A stretch of DNA of 64,000 bases from assembly GCA_026745465.1 (NCBI GenBank), contig JACYXH010000178.1:688608-752607 (forward strand), given 5' to 3'. The notes below the pieces were generated by a model that was not told where the DNA came from, made no database searches, and saw only the letters and a list, made by a program, of their open reading frames with translations. Numbering within the stretch: position 1 is the first letter of the stretch; the number at the start of each line of letters is the position of its first letter. Both the position numbers and the translations under genes were made by a program. This document shows, piece after piece, positions 1 through 24,000 of this stretch. The DNA is from Lota lota (lineage: Eukaryota > Chordata > Actinopteri > Gadiformes > Lotidae).

Positions 1-50
1 TAAATGATTAGTGTATCAAGTTATTCCATTGCTTTTCCTTATTCCCCCAG

Positions 51-218
51 TATCCATCCCAACCTGCGCTCAGCGATGTACTGCAGTGCCGTGGCAGCAG
101 GGGGTGCTGCAGAGTGGGAGTTTGGCTGGTACCAGTTCAAAAATGCCACCCTCGCCAGCGATGCCAGCCAACTCTTGTCGGCCTTAACCTGCACCATGAA
201 CAAGACGCTGCTGGAGAG
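51..218 (+). CDS. anpep: ANPEP exon (first in window)
   Basis: The acceptor is preceded by a pyrimidine-rich run ending CCCCCAG. The exon enters on the third base of a codon and ends GAG AG. It encodes [11 protein letters not shown] through TMNKTLLE. The donor is immediately the first GT of a long GT microsatellite, so the splice site is embedded in the repeat. Confidence 0.9.
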
Positions 219-1166
219 GTGTGTGTGTGTGTGTGTGCATGTGTGCGCGTGGGTGTGTGTGTGTGGGTGTGTGCGCTCACGCTTGTGTGTGAGCGAGCAT
301 GCGTGCGGGTAGGGTAGTCTGTGTATGTCACACCTCAACGGGTATGAAAAGAGTGTCGTTCTGTGTTGTGTTCCTGCAGGTTTCTGTCTTACACCCTGCA
401 GCCAGCTATGATCCGTAAGCAGGATGCCACCGCCATCATCACCTCCATTGCCAGCAACAGAGAGGGCCATGGGCTGGCCTGGGACTTCGTCAGCGACAAC
501 TGGAACTACATCTTCACCCAGTAAGGACATATCCTGGTTGTTCCCGGGCGTTCTCATCTCAGGACAGAACTCCTGGAACTGGGTCTTCCAAATCTTCGTT
601 CTTGGCGAGAGAGAGATGGTTTGACTTCAGGGGGAGCAATGATCGTGTCAGTTTCAGGGGTTTAAAGGCAAGAGAGGGGGGGAGGGGCTTCAGATAGAGG
701 GCTGTCCGTTTCCGTTACACGTTTCAGAGATTGCCTTGTCAAATTCTTTGTCAAAAAACTCCATCTTCTTTCTCTTTGTCTTGTGGTTGTTCTTCTTGTC
801 ATGTTCTTATTCTTCTCACTGCGGGGACTGCTAACTGACGTGCACATGCTCATGCGTTTCGGGAGAACGGAAAGAATATCAAAATCATGACCTTCTCTCA
901 GCCTAACTAGTAATGGTGCTCACTCATGATCAATCACTGCTGATGGTCATGTTGTTAATCTCCTGCTAGTTACTTCCCCTGCTTGTGTTTGAGTGAAATC
1001 GTTTTTCCATTCCATCAGATATGGCGTGGGCTCCTTTAACTTTGCTGCTCTGATAAGTGGAGTCACCACGAGGTTCTCCACCATGGCTGAACTACAGCAG
1101 GTTTGTCACGCAAACACACCTTCCCCTCAGTTCATCTCTAGGCTGTGTCCTCTAAAACCTGGTTAA

Positions 1167-1215
<49 letters not shown>

Positions 1216-1388
1216 GCTTGTAGAGTTTAAGCAGAAGCATGCAGCTACTGGATTCGGGTCAGCTGAGCTGGCCTTGGAGCAGGCATTTGAGAGGACTAAA
1301 GCTAACATACTCTGGCTACAGCAGAATAAATATGATGTCCTCCAGTGGTTCAGCAACCAGACACTACCCCACCAACACCGCACAGTCT

Positions 1389-1390
<2 letters not shown>
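51..1390 (+). CDS. anpep: Aminopeptidase N, C-terminal part (four last coding exons; 5' part outside the window)
   Basis: Membrane-anchored M1 zinc metallopeptidase that removes N-terminal residues from peptides at the cell surface. Only the last ~188 residues are here, so the catalytic HExxH site lies upstream. Exons 51-218, 380-520, 1019-1100 and 1217-1390 join in phase with GT-AG introns. The product contains [36 protein letters not shown] and [13 protein letters not shown], which match the C-terminal helical domain of vertebrate ANPEP nearly block for block, including the family's RKQDAT and KTKANI-type motifs. The stop is TGA at 1388-1390. N-glycosylation sequons are visible (NAT in the first exon, NQT near the end). 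It converges with SV2B. ENPEP and other M1 members are less similar in these blocks as I remember them. Confidence 0.93.
380..520 (+). CDS. anpep: ANPEP exon (second in window)
   Basis: The acceptor is TTCCTGCAG and the donor CA|GTAAGG. The exon encodes [17 protein letters not shown] and then a [13 protein letters not shown] block, both matching the ANPEP C-terminal domain. The frame continues correctly from the preceding exon (AG|G gives Arg). Confidence 0.92.
1019..1100 (+). CDS. anpep: ANPEP exon (third in window)
   Basis: The acceptor is CCATCAG and the donor CAG|GTTTGT. The exon encodes [20 protein letters not shown] and then TMAELQQ. CA|A across the junction restores Gln, and the exon ends in phase 0. 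Confidence 0.92.
1171..1211 (+). repeat. (CT)n microsatellite serving as a polypyrimidine tract
   Basis: About 20 pure CT units end five bases before the exon that starts at 1217. The repeat forms the entire polypyrimidine tract of the last ANPEP intron. Confidence 0.95.
1217..1390 (+). CDS. anpep: ANPEP terminal coding exon
   Basis: The polypyrimidine tract is a pure (CT)n repeat ending CACCAG. The exon encodes [15 protein letters not shown] through [16 protein letters not shown] and stops with TGA at 1388-1390. A (GA)46 run begins two bases after the stop, so the exon is bracketed by complementary CT and GA repeats. Confidence 0.92.

Positions 1391-1392
<2 letters not shown>

Positions 1393-1484
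<92 letters not shown>
1393..1484 (+). repeat. (GA)46 microsatellite in ANPEP 3' UTR
   Basis: An uninterrupted GA repeat of about 46 units starts two bases after the stop codon. It is transcribed and is the reverse complement of the CT tract upstream of the same exon. Confidence 0.95.
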
Positions 1485-1487
<3 letters not shown>

Positions 1488-1556
1488 GATGTTGTCCATC
1501 CATGGGCTCCATTGATTATGAATTATGTTGGTGTTGGAGGTTATGCAAATGCGTCA

Positions 1557-1562
1557 ATAAAT
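1557..1562 (+). promoter_or_regulatory. ANPEP poly(A) signal
   Basis: This is a canonical AATAAA 167 bases past the ANPEP stop, in AT-rich sequence after the GA repeat. It is the first canonical hexamer on the + strand after the gene, so a 3' UTR of about 190-200 bases is likely. Confidence 0.65.
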
Positions 1563-1575
1563 AACACAGATAACA

Positions 1576-2085
1576 CTCTTTAAAAATGGCCACTCAAGAC
1601 CAAAGTGATGCTGTATCCTCATAACATAAATCAGTAAAAATTGTGATACCATCTCAACAGATTGTAAAATTAGCCTTCATTGACATATGTGTTTGCTTCA
1701 TAATTGTATTTCATTTAATAACATTTTATATGAATATGTATTTGGATTCAAAAGAGGTAGCCTGTGTGTTTAAAGGCTGATCAAATGTGGGAAATCACAC
1801 GGTCAATTGAGACAACACAGGGCTACAGCAGGGTGGATGACAATTAGAATTCCGCTTTCTTGGTTGTGGTTTCTCTCACTTTCTTCTTTAATAATTATCT
1901 TTTATTTGTAATTTTCTTTTTAAATTTATATTGTATTGCTCAAGAAGAATATAATCAAATGTGATTCTTACAGGTATTGAACAGTGACTTTTATGTAGTT
2001 GTGTGGAGAGTCTCATGGTCTAACTGTCATGTTGAATGAGGAGAACAAAATGTAACACTGCCGTGTTCTTTATAACATATATAGT
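1576..2085. other. Short intergenic gap between convergent ANPEP and SV2B
   Basis: AT-rich sequence without a supported exon, repeat element or structured RNA. It separates the inferred ANPEP cleavage site from the inferred SV2B cleavage site. Confidence 0.5.
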
Positions 2086-2091
2086 TTTATT
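2086..2091 (-). promoter_or_regulatory. Candidate distal poly(A) signal for SV2B
   Basis: TTTATT on the + strand reads AATAAA on the minus strand. It lies about 3.07 kb past the SV2B stop and about 520 bases from the convergent ANPEP signal. Chosen because the A/T-rich, repeat-poor stretch ends here. Confidence 0.35.
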
Positions 2092-5000
2092 ATTTTCACA
2101 GCCACAGATACATACATGATCCAAACACCAAAAAGTAAACCTTGAACACGAAACAGATTTCATTCTTCTCCACAAATGAAACAACCCAAAACAACACAAT
2201 TCTTAAATACAAAATATAAAAAAAAGAACCAAATATGGCTTTTTGTTTTTCCTAACTTTACAGTGATGCCTGAACCAAGGTCCAAACCAATTAAAATACA
2301 CAGAAAAAAAACAAGAAATAGATACATATATACCAAAATACACATTGAATTGATCAGCCATTTCACAGTTGTTTTGACCAGCGTTGAGTGGTAAATTAAA
2401 AACACTAAGAAGCAGACAAAACAAACACATTGAAGAGACGCTTATGGGGTAATTCAGACTTCTTCTTTTTTTTTTGCCATAACAAAATATCAACATGCAC
2501 TCTCATACGATTCTTGAATCATTAATATGTCCATTTTGGTCTCTATCGTGTTGATTGTGCATTAGTAGATGAAAGGGAAAAGTGCAGTGAAGACGAGAGT
2601 CCCTTAAACCCTGTTAAGCTATATGTTCGACAAACACACACAAATGTCCTGAAGAAATTCAGTGGAGGAAATGTAGTGGTAACTTATAGCCCCGGATAGA
2701 GACATGGTTTATGTTTCTCGTGTTTTATGTATTCTTTTGTAGAGTGTAGCTGTGGGTAACATTCGACACCGGTTCTTATAAATCGCTGGAGAGTGTGACA
2801 ATATAGTTATTTCCTTGTTTTAAGAAAATTGCTGATATGCATAATCCTGACAAGAATCATAAACACTTCCCTCCCCGTGTCATTCCAGATCTGATTTAGT
2901 CGAGTAGAGGAAATTAGAGACACAGAGGCCTATGCATTGTTTCAAATGTAACTAAATGGGTCATGAATAGTGTTTAGTGGAAGTAGACAAGCCACAAAGC
3001 TATGTTTTTTTTCTTTCCTTCTGTCATACAGTTCAACACAGAGTAACATTACTCAGGGACAGGTTTCACCAAACGTAAGAAACAAACAAATTCATCAAGA
3101 AATAAATACATAATTTGAGCCTCAACAGATTTAATCCCAGCAAAGTGAGGCCAGTCCAGTGAGTCACAGTAATGTGAAAGCAGGAAAATGTATTTCAGTT
3201 GCTCAAATGGTCTTATACACCGGCAGAGAACTACAGTGATAGAGGTCCTAATTGAAACCCACTGTTTCCACATAGAGTATAGATAGAGCCACTTGTAGAA
3301 GTGTTAATGTTGATACAAGGGTACACCAGGATATTGCAACGGCCGAGCATGAAAAAACACAACACTTCTTCCATGCGTCAAAAGATAATCTTTAGTTATA
3401 TTTAGTTAGAGTTTGTGACTTTTCTTTAATGTTCTTTTTATATTTTACATTCTCTGGACGTTTTTCATTGATAAAATATTTAATAATACAACAATCTTCT
3501 CACCCTATACTTATTGGTCCAACCTAATTAAATGGTTGTGTAGACAACAGATTGATTGCATTGCTTATCAGGTTATAAATATAATCTTTATATCTCTGTA
3601 ATTATCAGGACTCAATGCACGTCTTTCATTTAACAGATAAACAGCAGGCAGGGGCTTGAGTGTGATAGTTCAAAGAAGAAAAAAAAGGGGGAAGAATAGA
3701 CACGCACACAAACAAACAGGCTGTTGTGATTGTCGCTTCTCATCACTATTTGGAGTCATTTTATCATTGAAGACATGGAGGGCCAATTTTACTGACAGTA
3801 CAAAAAGATAGAGGGATGTGTAAGCAAAGCTAAAGAAAGATTTTGATAATGGGACAGGTGAACTGTAACTAGCACTGAGAGGTTTACATGGGCTCAAATA
3901 GTCAACATAAACACTGCTAACAGTGGAATGTTTAATGACAAAAAGTTAAAGCTGAATGGTATGACTCAAAATAGAGACATTAGCTATTCATTCAAATGCT
4001 TAGCCCCATTACTAAACATATTACTCAAAACCACAGCATAACCCACTTCAGACAAAGACAATATAGATAGATGAAAATTGGCCCTAAACCATATTTCAGT
4101 CATATTTTAAGTTAAATAATGGACATTCAATGTGGGAGTATAATAAAATATTTTTTTATAATAATGGAGAATGGTGCATGACACACAACCAAAGTGAATT
4201 GTAAATGAAAATTAATTGAAGTGACCACTTTTTATACACTAGCTCCTTTCCTACCCATTCCTAACATATCAAATTACATTTAGGTGACTTGGTCACATGA
4301 TGGAATGGACAGTTAAGAAAAGTAAACCATAGTCCCAATATTCAGCTCATTGTATCCGAGCCCGCACTCAACTGAGTCTAAAACCCATTTAACTCAAAAT
4401 AATAATAAAACAAATTGTATAACGCTTGTTTGGTGGATGCTCTGCGGAAATCCTGTCTTTGTGTAATCAACTATGGGTTTAATGAACTCCATGATGACAT
4501 GTAGTCAGAAGTTGAAATATTAAGTCATCCAGACTACAATCCTCCCTCCATAACATCATATCACTATCAACATTCTATCACTTTGTCATATAGTCTCTTT
4601 CATCCTCCAATGAACTTGCAATGGGATCAGCATGGGCTCATTGTTATCAAACCTCAACCTCAGGGATATGCCTTCTTAGTCTTAATGAGGACACAAAATG
4701 AATACATAATTTATTTTAATTAATATTCTTCTGTATCAATAGTGCCCTCTTTCTCATTTTTCCCGCCCCTGTCAATAGCCTCTCTCAGTTCTCATTGAAT
4801 TAGTATTTCTTATTAAACTTTCAGTGTTTTTCATCAACTTCTACAGACTCAGTAACTCATAAACCACATATGAAAGTTTCCAACGCAACAAAAACAGATT
4901 TTATGAAATATTATATTGCAAAACCAGCTTCAAGTTTCCTGTTTTTGATTGCCACATCCGATCGCACCATCAAATCAAATCAGCAGTTTCGATGTTTTTT

Positions 5001-5156
5001 TTTTTTTTTTTCTGGGGGGGGACTTGTACCCCTTGGGCTGTCTCCCTCTCCCTCCTCTCTCTAGACACGTTACACATAAAGCGGCTCCCTCTCCTGTTCT
5101 GATGCAGTCCAAGCCACCCACAACCCCCCCCTCCCCCGCTCACCCCCGTGTTTTTC
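2086..5156 (-). other. Probable SV2B 3' untranslated region
   Basis: About 3 kb lies immediately downstream of the SV2B stop on the minus strand. It has no open frame of note and few long microsatellites compared with the rest of the window. It ends at a minus-strand AATAAA (TTTATT at 2086-2091 on +). Long 3' UTRs are usual for SV2 genes. The extent is inferred from position and composition only, and a nearer poly(A) site is possible. A run of about 19 T at 4996-5014 (poly A in the transcript) lies near the stop. Confidence 0.45.
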
Positions 5157-16966
<11,810 letters not shown>

Positions 16967-17280
16967 CTTGGATCAGATCAACCTCGACTCTTATTGGTTG
17001 GAATGGAAGCAAGTGCTACGAATTCGTCACGCACACCCAGGACCCTTGGCACAATGTTTTGTTTGAACGGAGGGTTGCTTTGAGTCTGTTCGAGAGAGAG
17101 AGTAGTGACTATTTTGAGGGGTACATGTCCGTCACACACAGTCTTGAAGATGGAAGAGTACTGGTGTAGATGGGCGGTAAGTCCAAGTCCTAACTTTATT
17201 GATTCAGATACCTGTTGTCCTGTAGACCTGTTGACAGAGAGCGCAAAATGAGGATGCAACATTTAATTAGGATGCAACTT

Positions 17281-20200
17281 TTAGCTTACAACAAACAACA
17301 ACAAGGGGCAGCATGACCAGAGATGAGAGCTTTATCGACCAGGAGGTGGTGCAACTTGGCATCGATACTGAGCTACTTGACTTCCCAATCGAGGCCAAGG
17401 CCTTCAACTGTAAGCTGCTCGCTCGTGTGGCACGCCGAACAGTCCCGGTCAAAATATTGATTTCTGGGAATCACCATGAGTCCCTATCACTTCACGTTAT
17501 AGACTGTCCTTTTACCCCCCGTGGTACTGGCTTACCCGCGGTTCCAGACGCATAATCCTCAGATAGACGGGAGGGTTGGCTGAGTAATGTCTTGGAGCTC
17601 TTATTGTCATTCTCATTGTCTGCGGTTCACCCAATCTCCCACCGCCCCAGAGTCCCGGACCGCGTCAGAGCCCCCTGATCTGTCTTCTGTGCCGGAGACT
17701 TACCACGACTTGGGTCTTGTTTTTAGTAAGGTTCACGCCCTATCCCTGCCTCCTCACCGCCCCTATGACTGCGCCATAGACCTCCTTCCCGGTTCCCCCC
17801 TGCCCAGCAGCCGCCTGGCCCGACCTGAGCGGGAGTCCATGGAGGTGTACATCCGGGAATCCCTCGCTACTGGAATCATCCTCCCCGGTGGGTGCGGGCT
17901 TCTTCTTTGTCTGCAAGGAGGACCGTTCCCTCCGGCCATGCATCAACTTCAGGGGGTTGAACAACATCACCGTCAAGAACAGGTATCCCTTACCTCTCAT
18001 TAGCTCTGCCTTCGTTCCTCTCCATGGGGCCACGTTGTTCTCTAAATTGGATCTACGCAAAGCCTACCATTTGGTCCGCATCCGTGAGGGGGATGAATGG
18101 AAGACTGCCTTCAACTCCCCCCTGGGTTCTTTTGAATATCTGGTTAAGCCCTTCGGTCTTACCAACACCCCTAGTGTGTTCCAAGCCCTTGCGAATGATG
18201 TCCTCTATGACATGCTCAATCATTCTGTTTTTGTTTATTTAGATGACCTCTTGATCTTCTCCAAGTCCTTGGCTGAGCATAAACATCACGTGCGGCAGGT
18301 TCTCCAATGTCTACTGGAGAATAAACTTGATGTCAAGGTGGAGAAATGTGAGTTCAATGTGCAATCCATCTCCTTTCTGGGATACATCATAGGCCAGGGG
18401 GAGGTGAGAATGGACCCTGCCAAGGTTTCTGCAGTGGCGGATTGGGCCTCTCCCTCAATCTGTAAGCAGCTTCAGCGGTTCCTTGGTTTCACCAACTTTT
18501 ACCGTCACTTTAGTCGCGGGTACAGCCGCATCGCCGCACCACTCACGGCCCTTACCTCCACAAAGAGGACCTTTGAGTGGACACCGGAGGCCGAGACTGA
18601 CTTCCGAGGTCTCAAGGAATGGTTTGTGTCTGCGCTCATCCTCTCCCAGCCTGATCCCTCTCTCCAGTTTAGGGTGGAGGTCGACACCTCGGACACCGGG
18701 GTAGGGGCGGTCCCGTCCCAACGCTCTCCCTCAGACCACAAGTTACATCCGTGCGCCTTCTTCTCCCGAAGGCTTACTACCCCAGAGCGAAACTAGGACA
18801 TGGGCAACCGAGAGCTACTGGCGATGAAATTGGCACTGGAGGAGTGGCGCCACTGGCTGGAGGGCATAGAGCAGCCTTTTATCGTTTGGACGGACCACCC
18901 TAACTTGTCCTACATCCAGTCTGCCAAAAGGCTGAACTCCCGACAGGCCAGGTGGGCCTTGTATTTTGGTCGCTTTAATTTCACCCTGACCTTTCGACCA
19001 GGCTCCCGGAACATCTAGCCAGATGCCTTATCCCGTTTACACTTTACCGAGGACCAAGGACCCCGAGCCCATCCTGTTGCCCTCTTGTCTCGTCGCCACA
19101 CTCACCTGGGAGATTGAGTCGGCAGTTCTCCAGGCGCAGGGACTACAGCCTGATCCAGATACCGGTCCTCCCAACCAGTTGTTTGTCCCTGACTCAGTGT
19201 GGTCTAGGGTGCTTTTGTGGGCGCACTCTACCAGGCTCAACTGTTACCCTGGCGTAACCTGCACCCTAGACTTCCTGCATCAATGGTTCTGGTGGCCCAC
19301 CATGGATGCGGACACCCGCTCATTCATCGCAGCGTGTTCCACCTGTGCACGGAACAAGTCCTCAACCAGATCCCCCTGCCCATTCCCAGTCGTCCTTGGT
19401 CCCACATCTCCTTGGACTTCATCACCGGGCTTCCCCCATCCGAGGGGAACACCACCATCCCCACAGTCATTGACCGGTTCTCCAAGACCGCCCACTTCCT
19501 GGCCATACCCAAACTCCCCTCTGCTAGGGAGACAGCTGACCTTCTGGTGCTCCATGTGTTCCGCCTTCATGGCATCCCTTCAGAGAGGGCTAACCAGGAG
19601 ATGGAGGCTGCACTCCGTTGCGTTACTAATGCCAACTCGTCCTCTTGGAGTTCCCACCTTCCCTGGGTCGAGTACGCCCATAATTCCCTCACCAACGCGT
19701 CCACTGGTTTGTCTCCCTTCAAGTGCTCCTTGGGGTACCAGCCCCCCTTGTTCCCATCCATAGAGGGTAAGATCGCGGTTTCCTCTGTCCAGGCTCACAT
19801 GCGCCAGTGTTAGAGTACCTGGAGACACGCACGCGCTGCCCTGCTCCGTGCTTCCACCCGCTCTCAGCACCAAGCGAACAGGCGTCGTACACCAGCCCCA
19901 CAGTACACACCTGGGCAGAAGGTCTGGCTTCGGTCAAAGGATCTTCCCTTAAAGGTTGCTTCCCAGAAACTCGCTCCCCACTTTATCGGTCCCTTTGAAA
20001 TTGAGTCCCTTGTGAACCCCTGTGCTGTTAGTCTCAAACTCCCTTCGTGTCCACCCCACCTTTCATGTCCCCCAGATCAAGCCTGTGTCCACCAGCCCAC
20101 TGTCACCCCCTACGACAGCTCCGCCTCCACCCAGGATCATAGACGATCACCCGGCCTTTTCAGTCCGGCAACTACTTAATGTGCGGCGCCGTGGCCGGGG

Positions 20201-20835
20201 GTTCCAGTATCTCGTGGACTGGGAGGGCTACGGTCCTGAGGAGCGTTCCTGGATTCCCCGGAGTCTAATCCTGGATGCCTCTCTCATCCGGGACTTCAAT
20301 AAGAAGCACCCGTCCAGTACCGGGTGTACGCCAGGTGGCGTCCGTAGAGGGAGGGGTACTGCCACGCCGTCCACTTCTGCCACCTAGCGGTGGTCACTGT
20401 CTTTCTTCTACGTCATCCATTCATCTCAATCTGTCTACACACCGGCCGGCAATCTTCATTAGCACTCACTATATCAACCCCGGATCTCCAAGCAGTCATC
20501 GCTAAATCGTTACACTATTACAGTCAGTACCTCATCCCTGGCCCTTCCTCGTGTTCTAATTGCTAGTGTTTGTCTCTTGCGCGAAACAGTGTTCTTCCTT
20601 TGTTCAGCCTGTCCGACTACCCGCCCGTTGCCGAACCCTCGCCTGCCTGACTACCTGCTCGTTGCCGAACCCTCGTCTGCCTGACTACCCGCCTGCCATC
20701 AAGCCCCTCACCTCATCCCCCTGCTTCCTGCCTTACTTTTTTGTTGCCCTCAGTAAATCCCTGGTATTATTTACCTCCGTGTCAGTGTCTCTGTGTCGTG
20801 CATTTGGGTCCACTCGCTCCGCTCGCCCCTTAACA
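17281..20835 (+). mobile_element. Ty3/gypsy chromovirus fossil, 5'-truncated and broken
   Basis: LTR retrotransposon fossil of the chromodomain-bearing Ty3/gypsy lineage common in fish. Recognisable parts in order: protease-like segment (~17310-17550), reverse transcriptase with the YLDD active-site box (~17890-18480), RNase H (~18560-19015), integrase zinc-binding and core regions (~19170-19800), chromodomain (~20140-20330, [14 protein letters not shown]), purine-rich tract, then a candidate 3' LTR. No gag and no 5' LTR were found. It is broken, with roughly half a dozen interruptions. Age cannot be set from paired LTRs; the remaining similarity suggests moderate age. It starts about 310 bases upstream of the SV2B start codon, in opposite orientation. 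Confidence 0.9.
20360..20835 (+). repeat. Candidate 3' LTR of the chromovirus fossil
   Basis: It begins TGCCACGCC immediately after a purine-rich tract and ends AACA, giving TG...CA ends. It contains a short internal tandem duplication (CCGACTACCCGCC-type units, ~20608-20697). Boundaries are inferred from position and termini only, since no second LTR is present to compare. Confidence 0.55.
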
Positions 20836-21026
20836 CTCTCGCTCTCTCTGCCTCTGTCTTTCCTTTGAGGCACAATAAGGCAGGGAGCCACAAGTGTGAC
20901 CAATCACCATGTAATCCAGACCTTTACACCAGCTTCAGTATGACTATGAGAACTAAGGAGCAAGGAAATGAGGACAAGGCCCCCACACACACATTTCATG
21001 TGCACGTTTCTCGAACAGCACAAGGC

Positions 21027-21076
21027 TGTAATGAGATCTGTCTCGTTACAGCGTGTCACAGATCTGTGACACGCTG
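21027..21076. repeat. Two adjacent hairpins, one a perfect 28-base palindrome
   Basis: 21027-21050 is a near-perfect inverted repeat (CTGTAATGAG / CTCGTTACAG, one mismatch). 21049-21076 is a perfect palindrome with half-site CAGCGTGTCACAGA. The two share their border bases. Function is unknown. Confidence 0.85.
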
Positions 21077-24000
21077 AACTTCTACACCATGTCATGTCTT
21101 AATTCCTTCCCCCCGTCGAAAGCTTTCTTCCCTCCATGTCTACTCTGTCTGTTCCCCTCTGCTGTCCACCATCTTTCCTTTTCTCTGCACTTAATACCTC
21201 TGCTGAGCATCTTTAACCTGCTCTCTTCCCGTTACATTGTCTTCGTTAGCAGTTACATACACATGGAAATAGATGGATATCGTTACACATCGTTAAATAC
21301 GGAAAGGGTTTGTAGTAGGGGGATATTCGCTACCCTTTGAAATAAATATATATGATAAGATGACAAACATAACACAGTATTTCAAACCGTTTTTAAGAGA
21401 GGAGAAATGTATCAGAAGATGGAAAGATTTTCTTAAGGCCTCCACAGGCTTTTTTTTACTTAATTTGAACTAATGCCATCAATAATTGTATTATATCTGC
21501 AGTGTGTTACTGTAAATCGCCATTTATTATTTACACTAAAGAAACCATTGAATACGTTATTTTTAGATCAAACACATCTGCTCACTTGTTTAATCTAACA
21601 TATCATGTCAGAAGTCATGCTAGCAATCTCCCAACTCTAACTGCCTCCCAGTCACTCCATTCAATGAATGACTCCATTAAAGAAAGCACCATAATGAACA
21701 TTTCTCTTCTCTTTTCCATTTCTCTCTCTCCCTGTCTCTCTCGCTCTTAATATTTCTTTACTGATGTTTTAATATCATTAATATCCTTCACACTTTCACT
21801 CCTCATTTCCGTTTGTCATTCATCATTTTAATAGTCTCTTTCTGCTGTTGTGTATCTGTGCAGCTTAAGCACCAGCCAGGTTATTTCAAATAATAATGAT
21901 GATATAATAATATCATAATAATAATAATAATATCGCAATTGATGATCATGATTGAGGCAATCATATGAAATTACTCTTATGTCATACCCTTCTTAAACTA
22001 TTCTACAAAAAGAAAACATGAATCGCAAAGAAAATACTTTATATATAAAATGTAGCCCCTTAAATTCCCCTAGGTGAAAAGAAAACAGGGCGACTCATCA
22101 CCACCAAGTCTGAGCTGGAGGGCTAAGCATATGGACACAGTTGGAGCCCCATCTATTTTAAAATATGAGCGTGGGCAGTGGGCACTCACACTATCACCAA
22201 TCAAAACCGTAATGATCCATCCACATCCCTCCTGCACTTATATGTCCCACCCTAATATCCAGGTATGGAAGCTTCCATTCCAATTCCTTTTTCTACTCAA
22301 AGCTCATTGGCACGTGCCCCAAACTTGTTAGCAGTAATTTACCGGCTGTGAATTCCACTCATTTCCACCCTCTCAGAAGCAGCCTCCTGCTGTTTGAGCA
22401 AAGTGTTAGTGAGCTATGAGTTAACACCAGCAGCCCAATCAGAACCAGTCATCTTGATATGAATATTCAACAATACAATCTGTTTGACTATCAAAAGCTG
22501 TTTTAGTTGTTTTGACAGAAATACAGGGCGATAGAGAGATGGATGGATGGATGGATGGATGGATATATGGCTGGATGGTTACTGGAGATTTAATTGAATT
22601 TCATGACGCCCATAAGCAGTAGAGAGCCATCCTCTCTGACTAGCAGACACACAAGTCATTTCTGAGTCCTGCAGCTGCTTTCACTGCGTGTGATGAGAGC
22701 ACGATGCGTAGTGTAGTGTAATCTCTCTCTCTCTCGCTCTCTCGCTCTGTCTGAGATTAAAGCTATAACCACAACTCACGACAACATGCTTTGGATGGAA
22801 CTGCACGGCTCTACATTTCCCTGCCCTGTAGAGGAAGTCGGAAGCCTTAAACCACAGAGTAAATTAGGAAGCAGGGATAATGCTTAAATAATGACATTGC
22901 ATTTTTTTGGGAGATTAACCGAAATGACAGTGGGTTAAGAAATTGAACACGACCATCAAATTTTCAGCCTAATGCTGAGCATTAATCATTCAGTCATTTT
23001 CATTCCTCTGTGGACCCCAGAAAGGTGACTGGACAGGCCCTGTTCTAATTCTTATACTCCACGTCCAACTTGTTTTCTGGCCTGGGCATTAGGCAACAAC
23101 ATAATATACATTTATGCTTTTATCTCAAGTCACTTGTCAATATACATGTGAAGCTACCATACACATTACAATACATATTTAGCTACGAGATGGAATCAAA
23201 AATATTTATAAGCAATCGTTAATATTAATTAATATTAATTTATTGTTACTGGAATATCCGTCAGCTGTTCGAAGGGTGATAAACCCACTATGCTCCACTT
23301 ATACTTATTCTACTTACAGTCTTACGTACTGTTTGCATTTAACCCGAATATGGAGAGAATGAAGAAAATAAAAGCTTTACAAACTAGTTAACTCTCGGCA
23401 GCTTACCAATAACTAATATACATAGTTATTGTATAGTCACATTAATCACATACAAGTTATTAATATGTGGTGAAGGGTACATTCAACACAGAATTCTGGT
23501 TATGGTAGCATAAAGAGCTGTTCAATCTTGACCGCAGGCATAAAGCAGACAGCCCCATTGATGAATCTCATGCAAACATACAGAAAACATCCAAACTCAA
23601 CACTCAACTCAACAGTACTGACAGGCAAGTAGACAGGCCAACAGATGAATGGATGGATGGATGTATACTCTAAGGAGGCTGAGTCAACCATAAGACCATG
23701 GATGCTTTCACAGCCAGAGACTAAAGAGGTATAGCTGCCACATTTCTAGTTACTTGAGATCCAGTCCTAAGCTTTGCAGAAAAAGACTGTATTACTGTAT
23801 TCGCTTCAAGATTTTATGTACTGTGGTCCATTTTGAGACAAGATTTGGAATAGGAAAAGAGTAGTGAACATAGACCTGTGTTTTTGTTATACTTATATTA
23901 GTTATATAAGTGTGGAAATTGTATGAGCACTTTCTGATTCAAATACAGTTGATATATTTCTGACACATACTTGCTATAGCAGAAGGTTACTTTGTGTGAG

